Shown here: positions 32,734 to 43,427 of the stretch, one piece after another | Layout: each line of letters starts with the position of its first letter | Numbering within the stretch: position 1 is the stretch's first letter | NCBI GenBank assembly: GCA_002221725.1 | Contig: NJFT01000097.1 | Coordinates: 1 to 64,000, forward strand | Length of the DNA: 64,000 nt | Direction of reading: 5' to 3' | Source of the DNA: Scedosporium boydii | Taxonomy: Eukaryota; Ascomycota; Sordariomycetes; Microascales; Microascaceae | The notes under the pieces: model-generated | Database searches by the model: none | The model's input: the letters and a program-made list of their open reading frames with translations, nothing else | Told to the model about the DNA's origin: nothing | Translations under genes and position numbers: made by a program

Positions 32734-34394
32734 GGTGGAGAAGCTATCACAGCAAACAAGCTCGGGTGTAGTTGTTCACGCTGTGTGGAGATAGGTCGCC
32801 TGTCAATGTAACCGACGGGATCAATAAATTTGGCGCAAAGAAGTGAATCAAGAGTCGAAATATTCAATCGCAAGCCTTCGAAAAGGGAGAATGGAAAACG
32901 AGAACTTTTCAGCTTCCAGGTGGGATGAAAAGGTGCGCCAACCAAATCGGGGGACTGAGAAAGGCAGTCTGGGGGCTGCCAGTGGGTGACACGGTGACTT
33001 CGTGACTTTCGAATTTGCATGACGCGCCCTTGCGTCCATCACGCGTTGAGTGGTGCACGAAGCTGACGAAGCAACCACCTGTACACAAGTGTTTGCCAGA
33101 TGATCATCGGGCACCCATTGGAATTACCCCGACGCGATCGTTCCCGCAACGTTATTCGCCAATGTGGTGTTTCCTCGTCCATCATCAACGCAGCATCACC
33201 AATTGGTGCTGTGCCATTGCTGCCTTAATCTTACTGATTCCATTTCCTATCTGATGAGATCTAGAGTTCTGCCTCGAGGACTCTAATCCATTCGAAAAAT
33301 GAGTCATTACTGACGAGGATAATTGATAGCATTGCCCCCTTTCTGCTTCACCTTCTTCTCGGACAATTCATCTTCGCCATGCTGATCACAAACGAGTAGA
33401 TGAGCCTCGTCCCCATTGATACGCCGCCCTACCATTTGCCTCATCTTACCGCGACCTAGAAGAGGTTGACATTGTTACACGTGGCTTTCACATTCTAGAC
33501 GTGCAAAAATCGCGATGTTCGATGAGGCTAGTGCCGAAAGACAAGGAATCCATGACTTCTTCTCGAACTCCCCCCAATCTCTTAAAACAGCCTTCATCTC
33601 TCCGTGTCTCTCTCTCTCCGTCTCTCTCTCTCTGTCTCTCTCTCCGCCTCTCTTCCTACCCTCACTTCTTCCCACATCTCCTTCTCTCCTCTTCGGCACA
33701 AGGCAACCAACACCTCATCCTGGTTCTGCCATTCAGACTTGTGACGGAGCCAGTTGAAGCGTCGGATTGCCTTGGCGACTATACAAAGACCCTGCAGCGA
33801 CACGCATTTCCAAATGCTAAACCACAAACCAAATCGCCCACATTCCCTAAGAGAGTGTGAATCAAAATATTATATCAAAAATGCCCGGTAGCAACAAAAT
33901 AGGAGAGAGGAGAGAAATGAGAAGGAAAAAAGACAGAAATAATACACGCGATGCAGTACACGTACGCCATGTCGATCCCAGCATTGGGATATCTCGTTGC
34001 TCAAAAGTTTCACTTTTCCACCACCCGTCCACCCCGGCTCTTCCTCCTTCGGCCTCTGCTGGCCAAGTCTCAGTTAGCGAGGCCAATTTTGCCCATCGCC
34101 TCTCAACAAAACCCCTTGATTTTGATAAGGCGGTCCTGTCGGTCAATGTTAGAGTTCAGGATCAATACCACTTGCCTTTTCGGCATGCTGGTCGGCTTGG
34201 AGTGAACAAATGTTCAAACAACAAACTGGTATACTGATCTCCTCGACCCTTGCCCGGTGAGTTGTTCTGAGAGAGAAATTCCAACGGCCTCCCCCCTCTT
34301 CCCCTTCTCCGTCCCCTCCCAGTCTCCAGTGGTAACATGCGATATTTCAAACGAGCGTTCACACCTCTGGCGTATTATCGACGGTGCGCGCTCA
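32734..34394. other. Intergenic, FEN1 promoter side
   Basis: A CT-rich microsatellite-like stretch lies at 33606-33653. No gene seen on either strand; the overlapping short frames around 33500-34240 are created by that low-complexity DNA. Confidence 0.5.
33606..33653. repeat. (CT)n-rich low-complexity stretch
   Basis: Runs of CT dinucleotides interrupted by CCG, GT and CCGC. Confidence 0.85.
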
Positions 34395-36521
34395 TTATGA
34401 ATGATCTTGCGCGTCCTGTTCACCCTCAAAGACATCTCCCACGAGACCGTGGAACCCTCCTAGGCCAGCACCGAGGCTGGGGTGGTATAGGTTAAGATCA
34501 TTTCCTGCCTCAAAGGCAGGGCCGAAGCCAATGTCGTCTCCTTGAGGCAAGGGACGCCAGTCTTCAAGAAAAGCCGGTATGTCCTGGAAGCCCTGGGCAA
34601 AAGCTTGCTCAGGAAATGCGTGGACGTTGTCCTGTCCTCCGTAGTCAACTCCGTAGCTGCGGGGTTGTGACGGTGAGGCTCCGATGGGGTTTATGCTGTT
34701 GGGGCTGGGGCTAAAGTGGCTCGTTGCAGGAACAACCCGAGGGGTAGTGTGTCCAACGTGTGAGCCGGCGTTGCCATGTCCGCTGTAGCCGCTGCCCGAG
34801 CCTTGGAAGAACACAGGTGGGCCTACATCGGGACGCAAGTTGTAGCCCTGGTAGTGACTCGTTGGAGAAACTAGTTGAGACCCGGGGTGACCACTTGAGT
34901 GAGCTTCACTGGGGGGGTGGCGTGCTGCCTCCTGGCTGCCCGCCGGACGAGGATAAATATTGCCTTCAGACAAGACCTCGAAACCGGAACTCGACGCCGA
35001 CAGCGATGGGATCATAGCTAGGCTATGGTCCTGTACAGCGGAGACATCTTCCCGTCCTTGATCGAGTAGCTCCCGGGTATAGTTTTCGACCCCCTCCCAG
35101 ACATCACGGCGGACTGCTTGCATTTGGTCTTCGGCGACGGAGCCAAGGTGAGCCGAAAGGACTTGCTCAAGGCCGCCCTTCTCGATCCATCCCCTCAAGG
35201 CCAAATCAAGCACCTCGACGTGAATGTCGTCAACATAGGGCGTCGAGGGACGTGGCGTATTGGGAAATAGATGGTCCCAAAAACGGAACCACCGTTCCAC
35301 TTCGTTACCTCCCCGCATAAGTTCGTCGAGCCCGTCCCTCTGTGCCGTTGACATACCATCCAACGAGAATTCTCGCTGTTCACACTCCTCAGCCCGGATA
35401 TGGGCGTCCCAAAGAGCTTGCCGGGGAAAAACCTCGCCGCAGGTGGGGCAGTAGTGGGGACAATGGCAACGCAGCAGATGCTGCTTTACATAGTTAGTGC
35501 CTGTCAAGTTATGCCGAAATAAGCAGGCCTGGTACTGAACCCGGTCCAACCTATAGTAAGGACAGGCAAGGCGTCGTCCATTGGTCCCACGTGCCTCGTT
35601 CAAGCTTCCGGTACCACCACCACCATGTCCGCCGCCGCCGCCACTGCTGTTGCCGCCACCACCCGGTGTTCGTCCCGATCTACCACCGGCGCCGTCATCA
35701 TTGCGTCGATGACGCTTATTGGCGCCTCGCTGGTTCTCAACATCATCGGCGCTCTCCTGCCGACTAGACTTACGACTATTGCTGACATTAGCACCCGCCG
35801 GAGGGCGGGTCTGGTACAGTGACACGGCAACAATGTCAGTACTCTCGGAGACGACCGAAGGGGCGTTATTTTGCCAACGTCCGGCGTCGGTGCCGAATGA
35901 CGGGTGATAACGGACGATGACCGGGGGCATCGAAAGAGAGAAATTGATGTGGCCCTCATGAGGGAGATTGCGAGTCAATGAGGCCTTGCCGTACGGATCT
36001 GCGGAAGGCTCGTGTCCTTGAAGAACCGGTTTCAGTGCCACTAGAATGGAATCTTTTGGATTGAGCGTGATCGCCTCGGCGTGGAGAGGCTTTCCGATGT
36101 GGGGGTTGTAGTTATTGAGCTCCTGGTTAAGAGTGGCGAGAGTCACCCGAAGGGGACTCGGATGAGCGACGTGATACGGTACAAGAGACGAAGGACCGAC
36201 TACCGATGTCTCGACATTCTCGAAAGTTTGATGGCTGGCATTGTTCGCCCGTGCTTGCGGATACTTCGGGCCCGGTCTCGCCTTTACTTCGATCTGGGCT
36301 TCGAACGGAGGCACTGGTGTATACTCCGTCACGTCTCGAATCGCGATACTCTCCTCCGAGGATGTGGGCTCAGAGGCTTTGAAAGGGGAGACCGGAGAAT
36401 GTTGTTTCCGGCTACTCCCTCGGATACCACGGATTTTTTTCTTGAATGGTGACAGGAACTTCGTTGCCTTCAAGATTTGAGGGAAAGAAGACCTCTTGGG
36501 AAGGTTTACCTGGGCCGACAT
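34395..36521 (-). CDS. Atypical zinc-finger protein, paralogue 1
   Basis: A single uninterrupted frame of 708 residues. The N-terminus is basic (SPFKKKIRGIRGSSRK) and followed by a moderately ordered region to about 235, then a Gly-rich, charged linker (a run of Gly near 287-303). The zinc-finger module is at 320-380: Cys320, Cys333, His348, His353, Cys358, Cys361, His374, Cys380, after which come DGMSTAQRDGLDEL and the WFRFWDHLFPNTP motif. The C-terminal third is Ser/Pro/Gly/Gln-rich and probably disordered. The same module recurs in three other genes of this window. It resembles a widespread fungal C2H2-like family (typically RFACPF/Y...KxHLxRxH...CPxCxxxF...H...C). DNA or protein binding is inferred only. 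It is head-to-head with paralogue 2 across 3.7 kb. Confidence 0.88.
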   Translation of the reverse strand: MSAQVNLPKRSSFPQILKATKFLSPFKKKIRGIRGSSRKQHSPVSPFKASEPTSSEESIAIRDVTEYTPVPPFEAQIEVKARPGPKYPQARANNASHQTFENVETSVVGPSSLVPYHVAHPSPLRVTLATLNQELNNYNPHIGKPLHAEAITLNPKDSILVALKPVLQGHEPSADPYGKASLTRNLPHEGHINFSLSMPPVIVRYHPSFGTDAGRWQNNAPSVVSESTDIVAVSLYQTRPPAGANVSNSRKSSRQESADDVENQRGANKRHRRNDDGAGGRSGRTPGGGGNSSGGGGGHGGGGTGSLNEARGTNGRRLACPYYRLDRVQYQACLFRHNLTGTNYVKQHLLRCHCPHYCPTCGEVFPRQALWDAHIRAEECEQREFSLDGMSTAQRDGLDELMRGGNEVERWFRFWDHLFPNTPRPSTPYVDDIHVEVLDLALRGWIEKGGLEQVLSAHLGSVAEDQMQAVRRDVWEGVENYTRELLDQGREDVSAVQDHSLAMIPSLSASSSGFEVLSEGNIYPRPAGSQEAARHPPSEAHSSGHPGSQLVSPTSHYQGYNLRPDVGPPVFFQGSGSGYSGHGNAGSHVGHTTPRVVPATSHFSPSPNSINPIGASPSQPRSYGVDYGGQDNVHAFPEQAFAQGFQDIPAFLEDWRPLPQGDDIGFGPAFEAGNDLNLYHPSLGAGLGGFHGLVGDVFEGEQDAQDHS

Positions 36522-39500
36522 GCCGATTTCGCCAGGCTACTCGTGGGAGGTAAGAGGGAGGAGGGAGAGGGGAGTTGTCCTATTCTGTCACGGAGAGAGG
36601 AGGCTTTACAGGTATACAAATTGACGACATCATTTGGAACAACAAGGGCGAAAAGGGAAAAAGACAAAACGACACGGGTCGTATACGATGAAGAAGATAT
36701 TGGATGGGCCTGGAGAGGAGTGGTTTGAAAGATATTCTTTAGGATTATGTCGCCTTTTTTGAACTTTCTACGGGGGCAGGCTGGCAAGAGCACAAAGTTG
36801 CAAACTCGCGAAACTCGGCACAGATGGGATGCAGATGGTTTATTGGCCGAACAGCTCCGTAGACTTTTGGAGCGAAGCACCCCCCATCGAAGAGTACGCA
36901 ACTGGGCAACAAGTCTTATCGACTTGACGAACATACCAGCGCCAACGGAACTACCAAAGTATTAAGGACTCTTCTTACAGATCAATCTTGAAGGAGAGAA
37001 ATAGAAAAACGATCATTCGACATAAAACAGGGCTTGATTGGGGATTAGGCGTTAGGCAGATTTTTCTTAGGGGACAAACGGACACCCTGGTCAAGGATTT
37101 GAGAGGTGAGTGGCTGAGGGGAGGGGAACACCAACACGGCCCATGGAGGGGGGATTGACAGGTTGGCTTGGGAGCGGAACAAGTGGCTTTCGGTGTCTTC
37201 TATCAAGAAACAGGGCGCGGTCCTTGGGGTTGACCGGACAGAAAGACACGCTAGGCGAAGCTCACCCTTCTCGGGTCGCCTATTCTTCTGGTGGGGAGGG
37301 GGATTGAGTTCTTTTCCCTCAGGCATCGATGACGACGTCGTCGTCGGCGGGCGTTGCCGCACAATCGTGGGACGAACCAAGAGAGAGAATAAAGAAAAAG
37401 CGGTCTCGGCTTCGGGGAAATACCTTGAATGGCGCCCCAAGACCGAGGCTAGGAGCTCTTCGTCCTCGTGTGAAACAAGTATGCCGGCGACGGAGGCTTA
37501 GATGCCCATTGTCGCATTGCCGTTGCCATTATTTTTTTAGTCAACGTTAATACCGGGGGAAGCCGAGCCAAATAAAAGAGGTTGGATCAGTGGGCATCAT
37601 TGAGTAGAAGGGGGGCAACAGCAGAGAGAAGAAAAGGGTGGGAAGAAAGAGATGATTAGAGACCAGGGGCATTTTGGGGCCTGATGCGGGCGCGTTCGTA
37701 CAACTGCGCAGCGCTGAGACGCCTAGACGGATGAGACTGGAAGGCATTGGGGAACCCCCTCGTCCGCCTTACCTATGTGGCGATATATTCGTCAGCGCGA
37801 TGTCCCAGGTTGAGAGATTGATGGAGAAAATCGATCGTAAAACGGGCCGAGGAAGAGGAGGTCGACGTTTGTTTCAAACTGGTTTGTGAATAGAGTGGGA
37901 AAGAAGCCAGGTTATCATATTCGAGAAATGCGGGAATTTTTCGATGAGACAAACATGGCAGTGACCCTTACGGACGACTGGGAAGAGGAGAGAAAGGGAG
38001 AGAGAATGGGGGGTTGAGGGAATGGAAAAAAGGGGAGCAGGCTGTGAGAATCGAGTTGTTTGGAGTTCTTTCCGTTCTCAGCTCCGGAGCCTGCCGCCTG
38101 CCTCAATCGTTTCCCCCTAGTGTGTGCCCCACCTGAGCTTGGACGATTTGAGCTGAGGGCGGGGTGGGGTCAAACTACAAACTACCTCATACTTGACGTA
38201 CGTCAATACAAGTCAAAGTACGACACACGAAGTAGTTTATTTGAACGGAGCCAAGGGTAAGGCGAGGGTTTAAAGCAAAGGGTAGGTGTGGCAGGTGTCA
38301 CCTCGAATGCGTACCCTGGTACATGCCTAGCGAAGTCTACAAAGTAATAGTGGCTTTTTGACAGCCTGGTGATTGGAAAGTACGAAGTCCCTTCTTTGTC
38401 CAAGAAGGGCCCGGCGAGGAATGTGAGGGTGTGCGGTTCTCTTTCCGCGGGCATAGTCCCGGGGCATTACTTCCACGTCAATACGAAGTAAGTACGTAAA
38501 CTACTTCCAAATCAACCCATCCTAAAATGGTGATCTCAGTATCTTGTAAGTGCTGAGCCCTTTCCAAAAAATTAAATGTAAATACTTGTTGTACGTGTGG
38601 TCGAGGACGAGGTGTCTGGTCCCATCCTATGAAGATAAGAAGAGCTTGTACCCCTCGACTAATTTTGAAGGAGGGAAGGCATGACAGGCTGTGCTTCTCG
38701 ACTTGACTCTCCCGATGCTCGGGGCTTGTACTTTAATAATGTCCAGAACAAGTAATAACTATCGACCCAAAGAAGAGTCCCTGCGCCACGCAACGCACCT
38801 CGTACAATTGTACAATTGGGACCGTTATGCATCAATGACGGCAGTTTGCATCAACGCTTGCCTCGAGCACGCTTTCCACCGCGGATACGGGGTAACGTCA
38901 GGCTTCTCAGCTCTGTCGTGAAGTGTACAAGAGTACGTTACTTATTGGGGTCGGAAAGGCACATGTTACACGTTACATGCAACTTGCAATTTGCAACTGC
39001 TACTTAGAAAGGAAAGAGCTGGGATCGTAGAAATTTATTGATGTTCCTTCCTCGTGCAGCCAGTGGCAGAAGCAGAAGCAACAGGCTGCGTCTCCTTCTT
39101 CCAACAATACGATTGTAAATTTTCGAGGCATCGCCAACATCATCATTGTCCTTATTATACCATTATCATCACCATCGTCGACAGCATTGTTGATATCTTC
39201 GAAGAACATCAAATGCGACTCCTTCTCTCAATTCCAGTCCTCTAGCTTCAGATGATCAGTTTCGTCCCAAGATCTCGTCCTCAGGTGTGTCCTTGCGACT
39301 CGCCTCGACAGCAGTCCCTGGACTCGCGATTCGGAGCATTCTTGTGCCGAACCCGGACCAAACGTTGGACAGAGAGGGCTACAGTAGCAACAAGACGGGG
39401 GACGTGCTGAGGCCAGGGAACAGCAGACGGGGATGGGGGAAGGGACGGGTGATGGGCACATCTATCCAATCAATGGTTGACGCCGTCGTCATCGTCATCG

Positions 39501-40266
39501 CCAATCGGGCTCCAACTCCTGCAGCAATCTCCCCGCCAAGTCCACGAACACACACACTTGTGCATCCGGCTGCAGGGAATGAATAACCCTCGCAGCTTTC
39601 CAAGCCTTCGGACCCATCAATCCTTGACCACAACCATTTGGCGTTTTTCTCTTGTCTGTCCATCCCAGCCCTATGGGTCTTGCGGTACGAAGTATTGCGG
39701 AAACACTCATTGATCCACTAACGGAGTGCGTCGCCCTACGATCTTTTCCAACCCTCCACTCGGTTCAATGTTCCCAACCAACCGCCCCCAATGCCACACC
39801 AGCTTGCACAAGTGTGCGAAAGCTGCCACCCCGCCTCGCGTGCTGTCCGGTTTCTTACTCTGCTCACCCTGGCGAACGCAACCCATCATCTCGCCTGTTT
39901 TACCCATTCCAAGTCTGGCGCATCCCGGCCTGCGACCGACCGTGGACCTTTTGAATTCCGATGTCTCCAATCTCGCCGGAATTTGATGAAACTGCCTGAT
40001 CGAAATGCTTCACAAACTTGGTGATTGCGGAAGGTCTATTAACACCTCCTTTTATCGTTTGTTCCTGAAGCGCCCTTCTTTCTTAGCTCAGCGAATATGG
40101 GGGGTGAAAGCAGCTCTTTATATTCCACTTGCGCACTTCGAGACGCCTTGTATTTCTCATCATTTCCTCACCAGGTTTGTCGAGTGCGATCGTGAACGAG
40201 TATATCCCGTTTCCTTAAACCCTTTCCAGTTGCCCGACACCCACATGTAGCCGTTCCTCCCCCATC
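36522..40266. promoter_or_regulatory. 3.7-kb divergent intergenic region between two zinc-finger paralogues
   Basis: Separates the starts of paralogue 1 (minus, 36521) and paralogue 2 (plus, 40267), so it should contain both promoters. It holds two exact TACGAAGTA copies (38482 and 39686) and near copies at 38227 and 38381. Short frames in 36506-37501 lack family features and splice logic. No gene called. Confidence 0.55.
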
Positions 40267-42189
40267 ATGAAGCCGCACCTTAGTCCCCTAACCGTGGCGG
40301 ACTTGACGGCACCTTCTGTTATCCACCTCAACCCGATATCCGACTCGAAAGCTTCCGTTGATGCCCCCCTGACAATGCCCCATACGCCGGATTCAAGCGG
40401 CACCGCAAGAGGCCCAACCCCCTCCTATACTGCAGACTCGCCTGCCAACCTTGACCACCTACAGTCCCCACAATCGTCGGCAGACACTATCTCGAGCGAC
40501 GACGAGATTTTTGCCGGATTCCTCCGGCTAACGACCAAATCCCCCGATGGCCAACTGATCAACAATCCCTTCCAAGCTCCCCTTTGCCTCCAGTCTGCAC
40601 CACCAACACCTCCAATACCGTGCGCCAGTGCTGGTGCTAGTGCCGGTACTTTCCACCCTGTCCAGAACACATTGAGTCCCGAAAATATTGACTCTGGTGG
40701 GGACTCGGCGACGGACTCGGACTTGAATAGGATGAGTGCATCATACACATTTGGCCCACCGCGAAGCAGAAAAACGGGCTCCCGGCGAGCCCAACCACCG
40801 AAACCAACTCGATCAAAGAAAGATGTGCGTCCCGAAAGGAGGCACTCGCACACGACCGGTACCGACCCGCTCGGTCTCTCTACTTCTGTACCCATCTTCT
40901 CCGAACCGCCACTGGACATGAACATCGCCTCCAGCCAAATACAACCAATGCCATCCGATACAGGCGATAGTACACCCCGCAAAGCGCCCACCGCCATTCG
41001 ATCGTACACCCATCCACCAACTCCCGCACCATCTGGGAATATATCGTCGTCAGTTTCAACTTTAGAGAAATGCAACCTCGAACAGTCCGGTCTGCTCCTA
41101 TCGCACATGGCCGCCTGGTCGACGCTTCCTCGCAACACGGGTACTTCCTCCTCTGTTGCATCGACCTCCTCCACCGTGCAGTCTTCAAGAGCCACCACCT
41201 GGCCTGTCGCCGCGAACAGAGGAGGAGGGGGTTGGGGGGCTTCAGTGACGGCGCCGCGAAAGAAGAGGGCAGGCCCTCCAGAAGGAGACAGTGATGAGGA
41301 TGACTGTCGCAAGAGTGTTAAGAGAGTGGATAACAGCTCCCAGGACGGTCTGCGACGATTTGCCTGCCCGTTCTATAAATTAGACCCCTTCAAATATACT
41401 GCGTGCCTCAAGTTCGACCTACGTCGCATCAAGGACGTGAAACAGCACATATACCGGAAACATAGCCGGCCTCGATGTTACTGCCCCATCTGCTATGCCG
41501 TCTTCAAGAATGATGAATTACGGGACCAACACGTTCGAAGAAGGACCGATTGCCAGCCGAGAGAGAGAGAACCCAGCTACTTGGAAGGAATATCAGAAGA
41601 CCAGAAGAGGGAGCTCATGAAGAGGCTCGACCGAAAGGATACGTTTGAGCGGCAGTGGGTGCGTATCTGGGAGACTGTCTTCCCAGGGAATACTCCGCCG
41701 GAGTCCGTCTGGCTCGGCACCCAACTCGAGGAAACCATTTCGCTGATGCGCTTGACGTGGGAGCGCACCGGTCAAGGAATCGTGTCATCCATTCTGGCCG
41801 AGGAACAGGCATCGGCCCCGGGTCACCTTGCGGGTCCTTCCAGCGGCACCGACGCTGTTACCACCAGCACGAACATGGATCTGAAAGGCTTGGTCATCAG
41901 GACCGTGACTCAAGTTTTGAATCGCTTCCAGACGGAGAGTCGCATCAAGATGAGCCAGGACAAGCCGTCTCCTCCCTCCCTGGCGCACTCTCCCGAGTCA
42001 ACTTCTCCCGTGTTCTCCCCGGATCCGGGGTTCTGGGCGGCGGCCGAGGAACCCGAGTGTCTGCAGCAGATATCCGTTCCGTCGGTGAAGCCGGAAACCG
42101 AGGAGGACTTTCTTGGTGAAGGGTTGGATTACGGGGGTTCGTGGCTTAATGTGTCACTTGGGATGGAAGACAGCAAGGCGCCTTTTTAA
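40267..42189 (+). CDS. Atypical zinc-finger protein, paralogue 2
   Basis: One exon, 640 residues, start context ATCATG with A at -3. The first 340 residues are Ser/Thr/Pro-rich and low in order, ending in a basic patch (APRKKRAGPP, 329-338). The zinc-finger module follows: Cys367, Cys380, His394, His399, Cys406, Cys409, His422, Cys429, starting RRFACPFYKLDPFKY. Next come YLEGISEDQKRELMKRL and WVRIWETVFPGNTPPES, matching the other paralogues. The C-terminus is acidic and Ser/Pro-rich with several KPETEEDF-like acidic stretches that could serve as an activation region (inference). Likely nuclear because of the basic patch. It is divergent from paralogue 1 and convergent with the HET fusion gene. 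Confidence 0.88.
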   Translation: MKPHLSPLTVADLTAPSVIHLNPISDSKASVDAPLTMPHTPDSSGTARGPTPSYTADSPANLDHLQSPQSSADTISSDDEIFAGFLRLTTKSPDGQLINNPFQAPLCLQSAPPTPPIPCASAGASAGTFHPVQNTLSPENIDSGGDSATDSDLNRMSASYTFGPPRSRKTGSRRAQPPKPTRSKKDVRPERRHSHTTGTDPLGLSTSVPIFSEPPLDMNIASSQIQPMPSDTGDSTPRKAPTAIRSYTHPPTPAPSGNISSSVSTLEKCNLEQSGLLLSHMAAWSTLPRNTGTSSSVASTSSTVQSSRATTWPVAANRGGGGWGASVTAPRKKRAGPPEGDSDEDDCRKSVKRVDNSSQDGLRRFACPFYKLDPFKYTACLKFDLRRIKDVKQHIYRKHSRPRCYCPICYAVFKNDELRDQHVRRRTDCQPREREPSYLEGISEDQKRELMKRLDRKDTFERQWVRIWETVFPGNTPPESVWLGTQLEETISLMRLTWERTGQGIVSSILAEEQASAPGHLAGPSSGTDAVTTSTNMDLKGLVIRTVTQVLNRFQTESRIKMSQDKPSPPSLAHSPESTSPVFSPDPGFWAAAEEPECLQQISVPSVKPETEEDFLGEGLDYGGSWLNVSLGMEDSKAPF

Positions 42190-42658
42190 CATGGACATTT
42201 TGTTGAATACGAATCTCTCGACGGCCATTTACATCACCTATTTAACAAGTGATTTGATGCCACACTTTTCATTTAACTCTCCTCTCCCATGGTGTGTTTA
42301 TTACATATTATTGACTTGTTGCGGCTGAATTGCTGGAATTTTTTCTGTGGCTATTCATCCCCGTCCTTTTCAGACTGCAGATATCGGGAGACCTCCTAGG
42401 TCGACCGTCTTCCCCGCGAACAGCACGCACCCTTGTTCCTTGAGGCTGAGAATGTCGGAATTTGGCAATTTTGAGAATGGCAGTGTCTGTAGATATAAAT
42501 ACAACTAAATAGATGTAGGCGGGAAGTGGATGGGCTGCCTGGACACTAAGCGCCAATATCAACGCATGATATTCTCACCGGAAACCCGGTTTTATGCCAA
42601 TGGCTTTGATGGCGAGAGTGACAGGTTTTAAAATGCTACAGATATTCTTTTTTTTTCC

Positions 42659-42699
42659 TTTTTTTTTTTTTTTTTTTTTTTTTTTGGTGGGGGGGGGGA
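42659..42699. repeat. T27 tract followed by G-run
   Basis: Twenty-seven consecutive T, then GGTGGGGGGGGGG, then normal sequence. Tract length may be uncertain in assembly. Confidence 0.85.
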
Positions 42700-42892
42700 T
42701 CTGGGTAAACATAGTTAGCATGCGTAACAACGTAAAATATAAACTTCATCTTCACGACATCCATTTCCAGGAGAGATCAGGTTCAGACATCAGTCATTAC
42801 TTATTTTTAATTATTTTAGGCCCATTAGCACCGTTTCCTACAATATCAAGATGACCATGGGAGGGTTCTTAGAACGTTGAGAAATCATGGTT

Positions 42893-43250
42893 GTGAGAAA
42901 AGCGAAAAGACGAAGAAAGAAGTGAAACCATAGGAAAAAGGAGAAGAAGGAGGGGGAAAAAAGAGAAAAGAGAAGAGAGAAGAGAGAAGAGAAGAAAAAG
43001 GAGTAAGAGAGAGGAAATAGAGGAGAAATAGGCAGGCAGCTACCTGCGCGGGACAAGATGTAGGGGAAAAGAAAAGAAATAGATAAAACGAACGAGGATA
43101 AATGAAAAAAAAAAAAAAAAAAAGTAGAAAGAAGAGAAGCCCAAGAAGAGAAGGGGAAGAAAAAAAAGGGAGAAGAGAAGAAAAGAAGCGGAAAGGGGAG
43201 AAGAGAAAGAAGAGAAAGAAGAGAAACAGAAACAGGAAGAGACAATAAGT
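42893..43250. repeat. Long polypurine (GA-rich) tract
   Basis: Nearly all A and G on the plus strand, with imperfect GAGAAGA units, an A19 run near 43106-43124 and only a short interruption around 43030-43060. Confidence 0.8.
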
Positions 43251-43427
43251 AATAAGATTGATGTCTTGTGGACATCACTCATGGTACCAGGAGGGCTAGG
43301 TCTTTAACGTTTGGGTTCACCACCTGGAGCTCACTGCTGTGAACGCCAAGTGAGAAGAATCCTGGGGTGCAAGATCAGCACGAAGTGGCTGACCTCGCCC
43401 CCAACAAAAGGTTGTGCGGAAACATAT

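Larger units (their letters stand above)
42190..43427. other. Intergenic between convergent genes, with polypurine tract
   Basis: Contains a T8-CC-T27 run directly followed by a G-rich run (42649-42699) and then about 350 bases that are almost purely A and G on the plus strand (42893-43250). No gene is supported; the apparent minus-strand frame across it is the low-complexity complement. Confidence 0.6.

Noticed and set aside
40425..41312. 295-residue minus-strand frame
   Set aside because: Shadow of zinc-finger paralogue 2, which carries the recognised module on the other strand.
42838..43278. Phe/Leu/Ser-rich minus-strand frame resembling a membrane protein
   Set aside because: It is the translation of the polypurine tract's complement and has no other support.
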